DNA from: Spirochaetae bacterium HGW-Spirochaetae-1
Lineage (GTDB): Bacteria > Spirochaetota > UBA4802 > UBA5550
Assembly (NCBI GenBank): GCA_002839375.1
Contig: PGXY01000011.1
Location: 62,001-126,000, forward strand
Reading direction: 5' to 3'
Length of the DNA: 64,000 nucleotides
Shown here: piece after piece, positions 28,171-36,901 of the stretch
How positions within the stretch are numbered: position 1 is the first letter of the stretch
Layout: each line of letters starts with the position of its first letter
Notes under the pieces: model-generated
What the model saw: the letters and a program-made list of their open reading frames with translations, nothing else
Databases searched by the model: none
Told to the model about the DNA's origin: nothing
Program-made: the position numbers and the translations under genes

Positions 28171-28605
28171 ATGGCTAAAAAAACTGCTTTTTTTACAATG
28201 ATTGTTTCCCTCATGATTTTTGCGGGAACATCGGCTATTTCAGCGGGAAATCCCGATGCGCTGCTGGGAACCTGGCTTGTGGCTGCCAAGGACGGCAAGG
28301 TTGAGATTTACAAGTGCGGCAGCCGTTATTGCGGGAAAATCGTCTGGACACAGATTCCCGATGACAAGGACGTGAATAATCCCGATCCTGCCAGGAGAAA
28401 CGACAAACTGCAGGGCAAGCTCATGCTGCAGAATTTTTCTTTTGACGGGGAGGAGTGGGTTGACGGTACCATCTATGATCCCGGTGATGGTAAAACCTAT
28501 AGCTGCCTGATGTGGATGGATGGGAATAACAAACTCTGGGTCAAGGGCTATATCGGCATATCACTCATAGGACGAAAGGAACTCTGGACACGGGTAGAAA
28601 AATAA
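28171..28605 (+). CDS. DUF2147 family exported protein
   Basis: A 144-residue protein with a signal peptide (cleavage probably after ISA, near residue 25). The body matches the DUF2147 family: LLGTWLV at the mature start, SRYCGKIVW, TYSCLMWMDG, and the closing GYIGISLIGR with ELWTRV. Proteins of this family are small periplasmic beta-rich domains of unknown activity. A GGAGAGG ribosome site precedes the ATG. It is transcribed alone from its own promoter, divergently from the ROK kinase gene. Confidence 0.85.
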   Translation: MAKKTAFFTMIVSLMIFAGTSAISAGNPDALLGTWLVAAKDGKVEIYKCGSRYCGKIVWTQIPDDKDVNNPDPARRNDKLQGKLMLQNFSFDGEEWVDGTIYDPGDGKTYSCLMWMDGNNKLWVKGYIGISLIGRKELWTRVEK

Positions 28606-28622
28606 GCGGCGAAAACTATGCT

Positions 28623-28661
28623 CCCGAAGGGGCCGATGGCCGTGACCGTCGTCCCTTCGGG
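28623..28661. terminator. Inverted repeat between convergent genes, possible bidirectional terminator
   Basis: CCCGAAGGG (28623-28631) and CCCTTCGGG (28653-28661) are perfect 9-base arms with a 21-base loop. They lie between the DUF2147 stop and the stop of the convergent lipoprotein gene. No run of T follows on either side, so intrinsic termination is uncertain. Confidence 0.4.
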
Positions 28662-28700
28662 CTACATATATCCATGATAGGGTAAAAGGCAGTATAAATT

Positions 28701-29966
28701 CTATTCGGTTGTTTCGGTCTGGGCAATGGCCAGGGCAATTTCGTCGATCTGCAGGGCTGCCGAGCGGAGTAAATCCGCAGAGTTGTCCATTCCAAAAAGA
28801 GTTGAAATTACTACATTCAACTGAAGACTGTATTCAATTTCAAAAATATCATATCCAAAAATAACGATTGTTTCATAGAGATCCGCAAAGGCATTCACCG
28901 TTTTGCTGATATTATAGACAAGTTCCGAGTTAATGGAAAGCTCTGTTCCGGCGGTTTCCGGATCGGCCTGCTGGGGATTTACCTCCCCCAGAATGGGTAT
29001 CAGAAAATCAATGAAGATTACGAGCTGTTCGCGTCCGATTTGAATGTTTACACCGGAGATATAGCCTAATATCATATCGGCTATGGCTGAAGGATCCGTT
29101 GTATCAATCCCGGTATCGGTATCGTCGAGAGCGCCGCTTCCCAGGAGACCCGTGATAAAACCGATGTAAGGGGCTAATTCATCAGCTGTAAATATCGGAT
29201 CACCAGCGGCCCGGGCCGGGCTTGACGGTGCTGCCTGACTTCTCAGATTGTTCAATGCTGTAATGACGGGCTGGAGATCAAGATTGGTGAACAGAACCTT
29301 AGAAGTGCCATCATAGGTTACAGTAACATCATCATAACCCAGGAGTTGGGCCATGGTATTGAATGCATCAATGATCATGGCTGCCAGGTCATTGAGGGCG
29401 ATAGGTAATATGTTATTCATGAGTTCAGTGTTAAGGCCGGGAAGGGCCGCCAGAAAGGCCCCCAGTTCTTCGGTGCCTTCAATATCCTGAAATTGTGCGG
29501 CCAGATTCGTAAGCATCTGTACATAGCTATCAACGCCACTGACTTCTTTCAACTCACCATCAGAGAGATCGCTGTACATTTCAAAAATTGCCGCCAGAGC
29601 TGAAAGACTGTCGGTATCTGTATCCCCCGGCAGTCCCTGAAGAAGCGCCTTGAAATCGCTTAATTTTGTTTGAAGGTCGCCGTATTGCGTCGTGATATCG
29701 CCCAGGATTTTAGTGATATCTTCTGCGTTGACCCCGGTTCCACTTTCTTCATCAATGGTCTGCAGCTGACTGAAGAGATCAGCCAGTGAATTCATATCAA
29801 GGGCTATACTATCGGCCTGTTCCGCAACCTGCCGTACCTGATCGTCGGTGGCACTGTCGGAAGAGCTCATTTCACAGCCTGAAAAGGCCATCATGAGCAG
29901 GGAAATGAAGATAATTGCATGGTTTTTAAGAAGCTTTTTAATGCCGGATTTAATTATATGTTTCAT
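28701..29966 (-). CDS. Putative lipoprotein, alpha-helical, unknown function
   Basis: A 421-residue protein not recognised as a named family. A basic N terminus is followed by a hydrophobic stretch and the lipobox FSGC, with cysteine 31 the likely lipidated residue. The mature part is acidic and rich in Leu, Ala, Asp and Gln, with no obvious enzyme motif. The ATG at 29966 is used because AGAGG precedes it and the lipobox then sits at the expected distance; a GTG-rich extension upstream is unlikely. It has its own strong promoter, with a CCGTCCGGATGG palindrome just upstream. Nearly the same palindrome occurs at the beta-barrel operon on this strand, so it probably belongs to the same regulon and envelope system. 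Confidence 0.75.
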   Translation of the reverse strand: MKHIIKSGIKKLLKNHAIIFISLLMMAFSGCEMSSSDSATDDQVRQVAEQADSIALDMNSLADLFSQLQTIDEESGTGVNAEDITKILGDITTQYGDLQTKLSDFKALLQGLPGDTDTDSLSALAAIFEMYSDLSDGELKEVSGVDSYVQMLTNLAAQFQDIEGTEELGAFLAALPGLNTELMNNILPIALNDLAAMIIDAFNTMAQLLGYDDVTVTYDGTSKVLFTNLDLQPVITALNNLRSQAAPSSPARAAGDPIFTADELAPYIGFITGLLGSGALDDTDTGIDTTDPSAIADMILGYISGVNIQIGREQLVIFIDFLIPILGEVNPQQADPETAGTELSINSELVYNISKTVNAFADLYETIVIFGYDIFEIEYSLQLNVVISTLFGMDNSADLLRSAALQIDEIALAIAQTETTE

Positions 29967-29996
29967 AATACACACCTCTACACGGAAATAATGCAC

Positions 29997-30024
29997 AGTA
30001 TACCAATTAAGAGCAAATTGTCAA
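29997..30024 (-). promoter_or_regulatory. Strong sigma-70-type promoter for the lipoprotein gene
   Basis: On the minus strand, TTGACA (30019-30024) is separated by 16 bases from TATACT (29997-30002), about 31 bases before the ATG at 29966. Both hexamers are close to consensus. Confidence 0.65.
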
Positions 30025-30034
30025 GATTAATTTA

Positions 30035-30050
30035 AACCGTCCGGATGGTT
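30035..30050. promoter_or_regulatory. Palindromic operator candidate, site A
   Basis: AACCGTCCGGATGGTT is a 16-base palindrome with one mismatched pair. It sits 10 bases upstream of the -35 hexamer of the lipoprotein promoter. Its 12-base core differs by one base from the perfect palindrome at 35109-35120. Confidence 0.55.
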
Positions 30051-30095
30051 TTGTTCATTATTGGGGCAATCCAAAAATTGCCCCAATAAAATACC

Positions 30096-30836
30096 CTATT
30101 TCCCCAGGGCACCCTTGGAAAATACCGAATCGGGAATCCGGATATTATATTGAACAGATTTTACTTTTAAAATGGTCTTTCCCTCGCCATTGGCCATGGT
30201 CATGATTACTTCCATTGGTGTCAGGATTCCGCTTATATTCTGTACATTATTGTTTTCCAGGAACTTGAAAAGTTTTCCATGCTTGTAAAAATCAACGCGG
30301 ATTACGAAAAAGTCCGCCTTCCTGACATGGAGCACTATCTTGTCGTAGTTTATGGTTCCAACGGTCTTGACCGCTTCTACAACATAGCAGGGCGTTCCCA
30401 TGGTTGTGGCGTCGGACAGCTTTTTATACGTAAAGTCGTCGGTTTCCCTTGATTCCAGATCGTCATAAGTCATGTGTGATCCCGCAAAGGGTTTGTCCCG
30501 TTCGCCGCCCACGATCCGTTTTACCTTACCCGAACTGAGACGGATCCACTGGTCGTCATCCCTGCCGGCGTGGGCATGTGACAGGACCTTCATTTTAGTA
30601 GGTTTGATAAAGGCGCTGAGGGTTCTTGTTTCGCCGCCGACCTTTTTGGTCTTGATCTCAAATTCCTTGACGAGCTCACGCCCGCCCTTGAAAATTATCA
30701 TTTCAATTTTACTCTCGGCACTGTCGGCGCCCTTGAGGTTATTGGCCTTGTCGATTATTTCTCTTCCCGTCATGGCATACAGTACGGCTGCGGCTAAAAG
30801 TACGATAAGTACGGCTGATGCTGCTTTTCTAATCAT
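30096..30836 (-). CDS. LolA-like outer-membrane lipoprotein-sorting family protein
   Basis: A 246-residue exported protein with an N-terminal signal (hydrophobic to AVLYA near residue 21). The body fits the outer membrane lipoprotein-sorting family that accompanies RND-type and envelope export systems: TGREIIDKANNLKG at the mature start, ADDDQ-like GRDDDQWIRL, and a C-terminal KVKSVQYNIRIPDSVF. AGAGGAGA precedes the ATG at 30836. It is the last gene behind the repeat lipoprotein and the beta-barrel gene, with an 81-base gap. The likely role is carrying a lipid or lipoprotein across the periplasm for the complex encoded upstream. No transporter subunit is seen nearby. Confidence 0.8.
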   Translation of the reverse strand: MIRKAASAVLIVLLAAAVLYAMTGREIIDKANNLKGADSAESKIEMIIFKGGRELVKEFEIKTKKVGGETRTLSAFIKPTKMKVLSHAHAGRDDDQWIRLSSGKVKRIVGGERDKPFAGSHMTYDDLESRETDDFTYKKLSDATTMGTPCYVVEAVKTVGTINYDKIVLHVRKADFFVIRVDFYKHGKLFKFLENNNVQNISGILTPMEVIMTMANGEGKTILKVKSVQYNIRIPDSVFSKGALGK

Positions 30837-30917
30837 TCTGATTCTCCTCTGATAGTTTCCTGAATGAGTCCTCACCGGACTTCTTCAATGTGTATGTTTG
30901 TAGGAGTCCATTTCCCT

Positions 30918-33425
30918 TCAATAGGTTTCAGAAGAGAAGCGGACCGATTGATATAATACGTTGAGTCTGTTTTCAATATAGGTGTTTTCGTTAATCATTT
31001 TTATTTTGTCAGGCCAGTAGATGTATGTGAAGAGGCCCGTTCTTCGCCAGTAGTATCCGATATTCTCGCCATCATCGATGAGGCCGTTATTGTTTTCATC
31101 GAGGATTCCTATGAGATAGATGCTGTCTATTCTAAAGTTGTCGCCCACAGTTATTTCATCGAAGATGAAGGGAAATATGTCCATGTAGACGTAATCTGTG
31201 GCAAAATTGCCGTCACCGTCTACGTCCAGGGCTGTCACGGTCTGCAGGCCTATGACATAGTCGATATCGTCGATCTGGAAGAAATTGATGAGGTCCGTGC
31301 TGATGCCCCCTTCCTGGATTGCCACCATGATGATATTTTTACCGTTAACATCTGCATAGGGCAGGACTCCCCTGTCGAAGACAAAGGCCAGCCGGGCATT
31401 ATGGTCATGGATGGTCCTGTTTATGCGGAAGTCCCATCCGCTCTGCGGTATCACATTATCTCCCGCTGTGATCGGGAAGGAGAATTTCATGTCGTCCTTG
31501 TTCTGGCAGTATCCTATTTTATCACCCGCGTCGGGATAGACAAATCCGCCGTCATAGTTGCGGTCCCAGATGGCGATGACCATGATCTCTGTTCCGTCAC
31601 CGGGCTGGAGGCCCGTTGCAGCCAGGTCGATGTCGAAATGGGTTGATCCCGGCTCCAGCTTGCCGTAATACCGCAGTGAGGTGAAAAGGTTGTCCAGGAT
31701 ATTCATGGACGATGATTCCGTCACGAGCAGGAAGATGGGCGGCGAGTTCTCGTCGTATCCATCGGGGGCTTCGAAATCGCCTATGAGCCGCATGGGCTCC
31801 CCGCCCGGGTCGGGCGTGTCCGAGATATCCATGACGAAGTTGATATCGATGTCCGTAACGCCCGTGGAGGGCACGGTAATCATGGATGGAATACCGTATT
31901 CATTGTCGGCATAAAAGCCCAGGCCGTCGCCCGCATCGGGGCTCCCGTTGTTGTTCCGGTCGAGTATTGCGAAAAGGGTCACGTTCTCCAGGGGCAGTGT
32001 ATAAAAGGGCAGGATATCCAGCTCGTAGGCCATGGGTCCGGACCCCTTGGTGAAGGACTGGTACGCCGCGATTTCATCGGTGTCAATTTGTGTCATATCG
32101 AGGGAATTGATCTCGCCGGTATAGGCAATGAAAAGGACTGTTCCGCTCTCCGTGCCGTTTACCGTTCCCCGGACCGAGGCCTGGGTGCCGTAATGGGTTT
32201 TGTCTACCGCTATGGTCACCGGCGGATTTTCCAGGGACTCCAGGGTATAATTCATGGAGAGGTTGGCCTCGTCGATATAGTAGCCTATCATGTCACCCTG
32301 GTTCATTACGGGGAAACCGCCTGCGTCCATATCAAAGTCCCGGTCCCACAGGGCGAAGATAGTGATGTTTTCACCTGCCGTCAGGTCCGTCAGGGAGAGG
32401 TCGATGTCAAAGGTTTTCTGGCCTGCGGGCACCTGGTAATAGGTTTTCAGCGAGGCCAGGGGACTGCTCAACAGATTGGATGCACCGTTGCTGTCCGATA
32501 CGATGATAAAGACCGCGCCTGAATCAATGTCAGTCATGCCGTCGGGCAGGGTATAGGCGCCCCTAAGATGCACATCGTATCCCGAGGGCTCCATGATATC
32601 CATGATGAATTCAATGCTGCCGCAGTTATTGGTCCCTTTGTTGATTATCATGGTGGAAGGATATCCGTCATCACCGGAGAGGAAGCCGATGATATCGCCC
32701 TCATCGATGAGGCCGCTGCCGTTCCTGTCCAGTATGGCGAAAATATACACATCGTTCACCGGCGCGTCGAAGCCGTAGGGAATAATGGGAAGGGTGAATT
32801 TCTGGCAGGTGCCTGTTTTTTTTATGCGGCTGTATCCTATGATGGCATTAACATCAATGTCGGTAAAATCCATCCCCGTGAGCTCACCGGCATAAGCAAC
32901 GAGGAACACATCGCCGTTTTCTTCTCCCCGCAGGGTTCCCTCTACCTCGGCGCTGTAATCGAAGACCTCACGGTTCAGCTTGATGTGAATACCGCTGTTT
33001 ACCCCGTCTTCGAGCACGTAGGCCATGCTGAGCGTATCCTCGTTTATATAGAAACCCACCATGTCACCGGGGCCCGGGAAAGGCACCGAATTGGTAAAGT
33101 CGTCGTCGGTAAAGGCAAAGAGGTATACGGCATCGCCGGGGCTTACGCCGTCGTCCGTGAGGTCAATGCTGAAGTTGTCGGCGCCCGTTTCCACGGAGAC
33201 AAGCGTAATGATCGTATTCAGGGGGTCTGATATGACCAGGGAAAAATCGTCGGTGTTGGACACTGCAACAAAGAGGGGGGACGCCGTCGCAGCGAGTTCC
33301 GGTGTCACAGCCCAGGATCTCTCCAGGGTACCCTCAAGCATGAGGTTTCCTTTCGTATCCAGGCCGCAGCCGGAAAAGGCGGCGCATATCAGTAGTATTA
33401 CGGGAATGAAGAACTTAAAAATCAT
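30918..33425 (-). CDS. Large lipoprotein with three tandem repeat units carrying calcium-loop-like motifs
   Basis: An 835-residue lipoprotein with lipobox FSGC (cysteine 20). The mature protein is made of three repeat units of about 250 residues. Each unit has a first half ending in a (D/N)-rich 'GD.(I/V)G(F/Y)(Y/C)' turn, as in DRDFDMDAGGFPVMNQGD. The second half ends in a DxNxxGxxDxGD-type loop: DRNGSGLIDEGD, DRNNNGSPDAGD and DENNNGLIDDGE. These loops resemble EF-hand or dockerin calcium ligands without the flanking helices. The segments between look beta-rich. The gene overlaps the stop of the upstream beta-barrel gene by 11 bases, so the two are coupled. No named family is recognised. It is probably an outer-membrane-anchored partner of the barrel. 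Confidence 0.85.
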   Translation of the reverse strand: MIFKFFIPVILLICAAFSGCGLDTKGNLMLEGTLERSWAVTPELAATASPLFVAVSNTDDFSLVISDPLNTIITLVSVETGADNFSIDLTDDGVSPGDAVYLFAFTDDDFTNSVPFPGPGDMVGFYINEDTLSMAYVLEDGVNSGIHIKLNREVFDYSAEVEGTLRGEENGDVFLVAYAGELTGMDFTDIDVNAIIGYSRIKKTGTCQKFTLPIIPYGFDAPVNDVYIFAILDRNGSGLIDEGDIIGFLSGDDGYPSTMIINKGTNNCGSIEFIMDIMEPSGYDVHLRGAYTLPDGMTDIDSGAVFIIVSDSNGASNLLSSPLASLKTYYQVPAGQKTFDIDLSLTDLTAGENITIFALWDRDFDMDAGGFPVMNQGDMIGYYIDEANLSMNYTLESLENPPVTIAVDKTHYGTQASVRGTVNGTESGTVLFIAYTGEINSLDMTQIDTDEIAAYQSFTKGSGPMAYELDILPFYTLPLENVTLFAILDRNNNGSPDAGDGLGFYADNEYGIPSMITVPSTGVTDIDINFVMDISDTPDPGGEPMRLIGDFEAPDGYDENSPPIFLLVTESSSMNILDNLFTSLRYYGKLEPGSTHFDIDLAATGLQPGDGTEIMVIAIWDRNYDGGFVYPDAGDKIGYCQNKDDMKFSFPITAGDNVIPQSGWDFRINRTIHDHNARLAFVFDRGVLPYADVNGKNIIMVAIQEGGISTDLINFFQIDDIDYVIGLQTVTALDVDGDGNFATDYVYMDIFPFIFDEITVGDNFRIDSIYLIGILDENNNGLIDDGENIGYYWRRTGLFTYIYWPDKIKMINENTYIENRLNVLYQSVRFSSETY

Positions 33426-34980
33426 AGCGGACTCCCAGGGAGACGACGTCGTTATTGCTGAAGAGGTCGAACATGTTTACCGTGGCAACATCACCGTCGT
33501 CGACGCTCCTGATAAAGGCATAGGACAGGCGCAGGGTGACGCCGTTTTCAAAATCGTAGTCAAACTGCTGCATGAGAATGAATCCGCTCTCAAAGGTGTC
33601 AAAGACGCCCGTGAGTGACGCCGAGAGCCGGTCGTTCAGGAAGCTCCGGTTGATGTTCATGGTGAGAAGACCGGTGTAGTACGATGACATAAGGTCCGGG
33701 GCGAAGTATTTTGACTGCGACCATTCCATGGTGAACCGCCAGTCACCTCGGAAATAGTTGAATCCCATAGCATAGGAGAAGTAGTGGGAATCGCGTATCC
33801 TGAAAGGCCATATGATGGCGCCGGGATCGAGGTTTCCGTCGTCATCGGTGGCTATTGCCGATTCATCAACAACTCCCGGCTTGTCAGGCGAATAGAGCGC
33901 CTCGGCCTGGATGACGAACTTGTCCAGGGAAAAGGAGAGAGCCGCTCCCAACGCGGTATAGGTATAATATACAGGAGTGACTGCGACAAAGGAACCCTGG
34001 TTGGGCGGTGACAATATCTCCATGGGACGAAGGGCCGGTGTCTTGTCGGGTCCATGATAGGCGCTCACGGCAAAGTCGTATCCGTTTACGCTGCCGGCAA
34101 ACCGCATGGCATATCCGAAATTTTCCCATGAGACGGGAAGCGCGCTGTTGCCGTCCTGAAGGATGGTCAGTGGTCCTAACTCATAATTATATCCCCAGAA
34201 ATTCGTCTGGGACGGCGTTATGGCGGAAATATGCATGGGAACGAAGACAACATCAAGGGTATAATCTCCGATAAAAAACAGCGACGATACGGAAGGAACC
34301 CCGCAGTTTATCTCATCGCCGTCTTTAAAAAAGAGCTCACGCATGTCCTGGGGATTGATATACGACGTGGGATTGGTCGTATCGGCCGTTCCCCAGGCAT
34401 AGATCTGGTTTCCCACGCGGAATTGAAACAGTGACGTGGTTACATTGAAATAGAATTCATTGAAGGTGGCCTCAAATTCCCTGGTGGAAAAGCGTCCGTT
34501 CCGGGCGAGTGACCTGTCTTCGGTATAACAATAATCATCATACAGTCCCTTGTTGATGAAGGTGGGAAGGTAATAGAAGTTGGGAACGGCCTTTACGTAG
34601 ACGGACTCGCCACCCATTTTCATGGTCAGTTTCAGTCTCACTTCATTTTTTTTAATGCTGTCCACAGGCTCCTGTTCGGTGTAGGTGCTGATGAAGTTTT
34701 CAAGTTCTATCATGCCGTTCACCGAAAAGAAGGAATCACCACTTTCATTGCCGGAAAAATCCTCGTCATCGTCTGAATCCTTAAAATCCTCCTCGTCATC
34801 AAGGTCCTGGTTTTTTTTCACCGGCAGCATGGGTTTGTCCGCTACGCGCGGAATCGTTGTTTTTTTGGTTAGCCCTTTATTGACTGTCTGGGCCGCTGCC
34901 GAATTAGAAAAAGTGTGCAGAGTAACAAAAATAAGAAGGTAGAAACAAAAAATATTGACACAACCCCTAAAAACGCTCAT
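33415..34980 (-). CDS. Outer-membrane beta-barrel protein, DUF1302/porin-like
   Basis: A 521-residue protein with a signal peptide ending near AAAQ (about residue 31). A low-complexity acidic linker follows (DLDDEEDFKDSDDDEDF, about residues 55-75), then a beta-barrel of alternating aromatic strands ending in F at the C terminus. The stretch RVGNQIYAWGTADTTNP and the following NPQDMRELF resemble DUF1302-type outer-membrane proteins, which pair with lipid or RND export systems. The ATG at 34980 follows GAGGGAA; an upstream in-frame start would break the signal peptide. It is first in the operon with the repeat lipoprotein and LolA-like genes. The porin fold is confident; the cargo is unknown. 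Confidence 0.82.
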   Translation of the reverse strand: MSVFRGCVNIFCFYLLIFVTLHTFSNSAAAQTVNKGLTKKTTIPRVADKPMLPVKKNQDLDDEEDFKDSDDDEDFSGNESGDSFFSVNGMIELENFISTYTEQEPVDSIKKNEVRLKLTMKMGGESVYVKAVPNFYYLPTFINKGLYDDYCYTEDRSLARNGRFSTREFEATFNEFYFNVTTSLFQFRVGNQIYAWGTADTTNPTSYINPQDMRELFFKDGDEINCGVPSVSSLFFIGDYTLDVVFVPMHISAITPSQTNFWGYNYELGPLTILQDGNSALPVSWENFGYAMRFAGSVNGYDFAVSAYHGPDKTPALRPMEILSPPNQGSFVAVTPVYYTYTALGAALSFSLDKFVIQAEALYSPDKPGVVDESAIATDDDGNLDPGAIIWPFRIRDSHYFSYAMGFNYFRGDWRFTMEWSQSKYFAPDLMSSYYTGLLTMNINRSFLNDRLSASLTGVFDTFESGFILMQQFDYDFENGVTLRLSYAFIRSVDDGDVATVNMFDLFSNNDVVSLGVRYDF

Positions 34981-35084
34981 AATTATTCCCTCAAATGCGC
35001 TATATGAGGGAAAGCGCAGATGTGTCTGATTTTTTTTCATGATTTGCAGTTGCTGGATATTCTGATTTTTTATTTTTTTATGTG

Positions 35085-35103
35085 ATACTATACTGTATAG
35101 TAT
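35085..35103. promoter_or_regulatory. Perfect 19-base dyad overlapping the barrel-operon -10 region
   Basis: ATACTATAC-T-GTATAGTAT has 9-base arms around a single T. It overlaps a minus-strand TATACT (35099-35104) that could be the -10 of the beta-barrel operon. It may be an operator or a fortuitous AT palindrome. Confidence 0.4.
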
Positions 35104-35108
35104 ATAAC

Positions 35109-35120
35109 CCGTCCGGACGG
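35109..35120. promoter_or_regulatory. Palindromic operator candidate, site B
   Basis: CCGTCCGGACGG is a perfect 12-base palindrome. On the minus strand it falls between a poor -35 (CTGGTA or ACTGGT) and the TATACT at 35099-35104, about 130 bases before the beta-barrel ATG. A protein bound there would block or remodel the promoter. The core is nearly identical to site A at 30035-30050. Confidence 0.6.
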
Positions 35121-35361
35121 TACCAGTATACTAAAGAATCAGGATTTTTTTTGCAATAAAAAAACACATTATTAAAATTAATTTTTTGATTAATATTAAT
35201 AGTGTTAAGTTCTCTAATATAGAGTAAAATATGCAGTCGAAGTTTTTTGTGACTTTATTCCCGATTACAATACTGATTACCTGTATTTTACACCGGTGTT
35301 TCAGATGAAAATTGATTCCCGGACATTCTATCAACGGTTACAGAAAGATAAGGGAGCTCGA

Positions 35362-35751
35362 ATGATGAAAAGTGAATTAAAGGAATACTTTGAAACAGTC
35401 AGGGGAGCGGGAGTACTTTCCACGGCCGATTCCCGGGGGAGTGTCGATGCCGCCCTGTACGGCCGTCCCCATTTTATGGATGATGGTACTGTGGCATTCA
35501 TAATGCAGGACCGTCTCAGCCATGAAAATCTTCAGAGCAATGGGAAGGCCGTCTATCTTTTCAAAGAGGACGGCCCCGGCCACAAGGGCAGGCGTCTCTA
35601 CCTGGAAAAGAAGCACGAGGAAAAAAACACTCCCCGGATCAATGAACTCAGGAGGAGTTCCCATGGCCATAATGGCGGAGACGCCGATGAAAAGGACCGC
35701 TTCCTGGTGTTTTTTTCGATAGAGAAGGTCCGTCCTCTTGTTGGTGATTGA
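35362..35751 (+). CDS. Pyridoxamine 5'-phosphate oxidase-like flavin-binding protein
   Basis: A 129-residue protein with the layout of the PNPOx-like split-barrel family. It opens with a short helix, then GAGVLSTADSRGSVDAALYGRPHFM, in which the LSTAD..G strands are typical. TVAFIMQDRLSHENLQSNGKAVYLF follows, where FMN usually binds. The ATG at 35362 follows AAGGGAG; upstream frames have no ribosome site. Members bind FMN or heme and reduce small molecules, but the cofactor cannot be confirmed here. It lies 45 bases before the epimerase gene and may be co-transcribed. Confidence 0.75.
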   Translation: MMKSELKEYFETVRGAGVLSTADSRGSVDAALYGRPHFMDDGTVAFIMQDRLSHENLQSNGKAVYLFKEDGPGHKGRRLYLEKKHEEKNTPRINELRRSSHGHNGGDADEKDRFLVFFSIEKVRPLVGD

Positions 35752-35796
35752 TTTTTCGGCAAGGACATTCGATTAATAACAGGGGGGTTCTTTGTC

Positions 35797-36711
35797 ATGA
35801 GGATATTTATTACGGGCGGTAATGGTCTTGTGGGCAATGCGGTAACGTCACTTTTACTGCAACAGGGACACGAGGTGACCCATATGCAGCGGCAGGCAGG
35901 CCCGGACGGTTTTCACGATGGGAAAGTGCATACCATTCTTGCCGACGGGACCGGTTCGGGACCGTGGCAGGACGAGATGATATCTCATGACGTGGTTATA
36001 AATCTGGCAGGGGCAACCATTTTTACACGCTGGAATGAAAAGAACAAGTCACTTATCTATAAGAGCAGGATTCTCACCACGCGGAATATTGTGCAGGCAC
36101 TGGAACGGAAGGGTAACAGGGTAACGCGTTTTATCAGTACCTCGGCTGTGGGCTATTACGGACCGCACGGTGATGAATTTCTTGATGAGGAGGAACTGCC
36201 CGGCAATGATTTCCTGGCCGTGGTAACACGAGATTGGGAAGGAGAGGCACGGCAGGCTGAAAGGTCCGGCGTATCTACGGCCATAACCCGTTTTGGCATA
36301 GTCCTGAGTGAAAAGGGAGGGGCCCTGGGACAGCTCATTCCCCTCTTTCGCCGTGGACTGGGCAGTCCTCTGGGAACCGGCAGGCAATGGTTCTCCTGGA
36401 TCCACCACGAAGACCTGGCGCGTATTATCCTGTTTCTGATTGATAGCACCCGTATACAGGGACCGGTGAACTGTACGGCCCCGGTGCCCGTGACCAACAG
36501 GGAACTCACCACTGTCCTGGCCCGGGTTCTTGGCAGGCCTGCCTTTTTGCCGGCCGTTCCCTCCTTTGCATTGAAGCTCGCCCTGGGAGAATTCGCCTCG
36601 GTTCTTCTCGGGGGACAGCGGGCCGTACCAACACGGCTCCTCGGGGAAGGATTCTCCTTCTCCCACGGGTCCCTGGCGGAAGCCCTGGAGGATATCCTGA
36701 AAGCGCGATAG
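35797..36711 (+). CDS. NAD-dependent epimerase/dehydratase of the TIGR01777 (YfcH/SDR39U1) family
   Basis: A 304-residue extended SDR: ITGGNGLVGNAV (cofactor loop, residues 5-16), DVVINLAGATI, TRWNEKNK, STSAVGYYG with the catalytic residues, and a C-terminal DUF1731-like part (PAFLPAVPSFALKLALGEFA). Members are cytoplasmic oxidoreductases of unknown substrate. A weak CCCT-AGGG hairpin with a T-rich tail (about 36758-36780) follows the stop and could end transcription. Confidence 0.88.
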   Translation: MRIFITGGNGLVGNAVTSLLLQQGHEVTHMQRQAGPDGFHDGKVHTILADGTGSGPWQDEMISHDVVINLAGATIFTRWNEKNKSLIYKSRILTTRNIVQALERKGNRVTRFISTSAVGYYGPHGDEFLDEEELPGNDFLAVVTRDWEGEARQAERSGVSTAITRFGIVLSEKGGALGQLIPLFRRGLGSPLGTGRQWFSWIHHEDLARIILFLIDSTRIQGPVNCTAPVPVTNRELTTVLARVLGRPAFLPAVPSFALKLALGEFASVLLGGQRAVPTRLLGEGFSFSHGSLAEALEDILKAR

Positions 36712-36901
36712 GACCCCGGCGAAGTTACTGATGCCATGCATGAATTGAAAGTCGCCACCCCTGCGAGGGATTTTTAAATTTTCCTATCTTATCCAAAGGC
36801 CTCTTTTTAATAAATCAGTGAGTTTTGAGCCCCTGAGGGGGCGGCGGGAGCGGGTATCGGAATTATATCGATATTTATGCCGGGGGTCTTATGTTTTTTC
36901 C

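Larger units (their letters stand above)
34981..35361. other. AT-rich intergenic control region between the barrel operon and the flavin-binding-like gene
   Basis: These 381 bases hold two dyads (35085-35103 and 35109-35120) and a TATACT -10 candidate for the minus-strand barrel operon. The rest, about 35125-35300, is very AT-rich. No convincing coding sequence is seen there; a 67-codon minus-strand frame is low-complexity and has no ribosome site. Confidence 0.6.

Noticed and set aside
35131-35334. 67-codon minus-strand open frame in the AT-rich gap
   Set aside because: Low-complexity Ile/Leu/Lys composition, no ribosome site, and it runs through the intergenic region.
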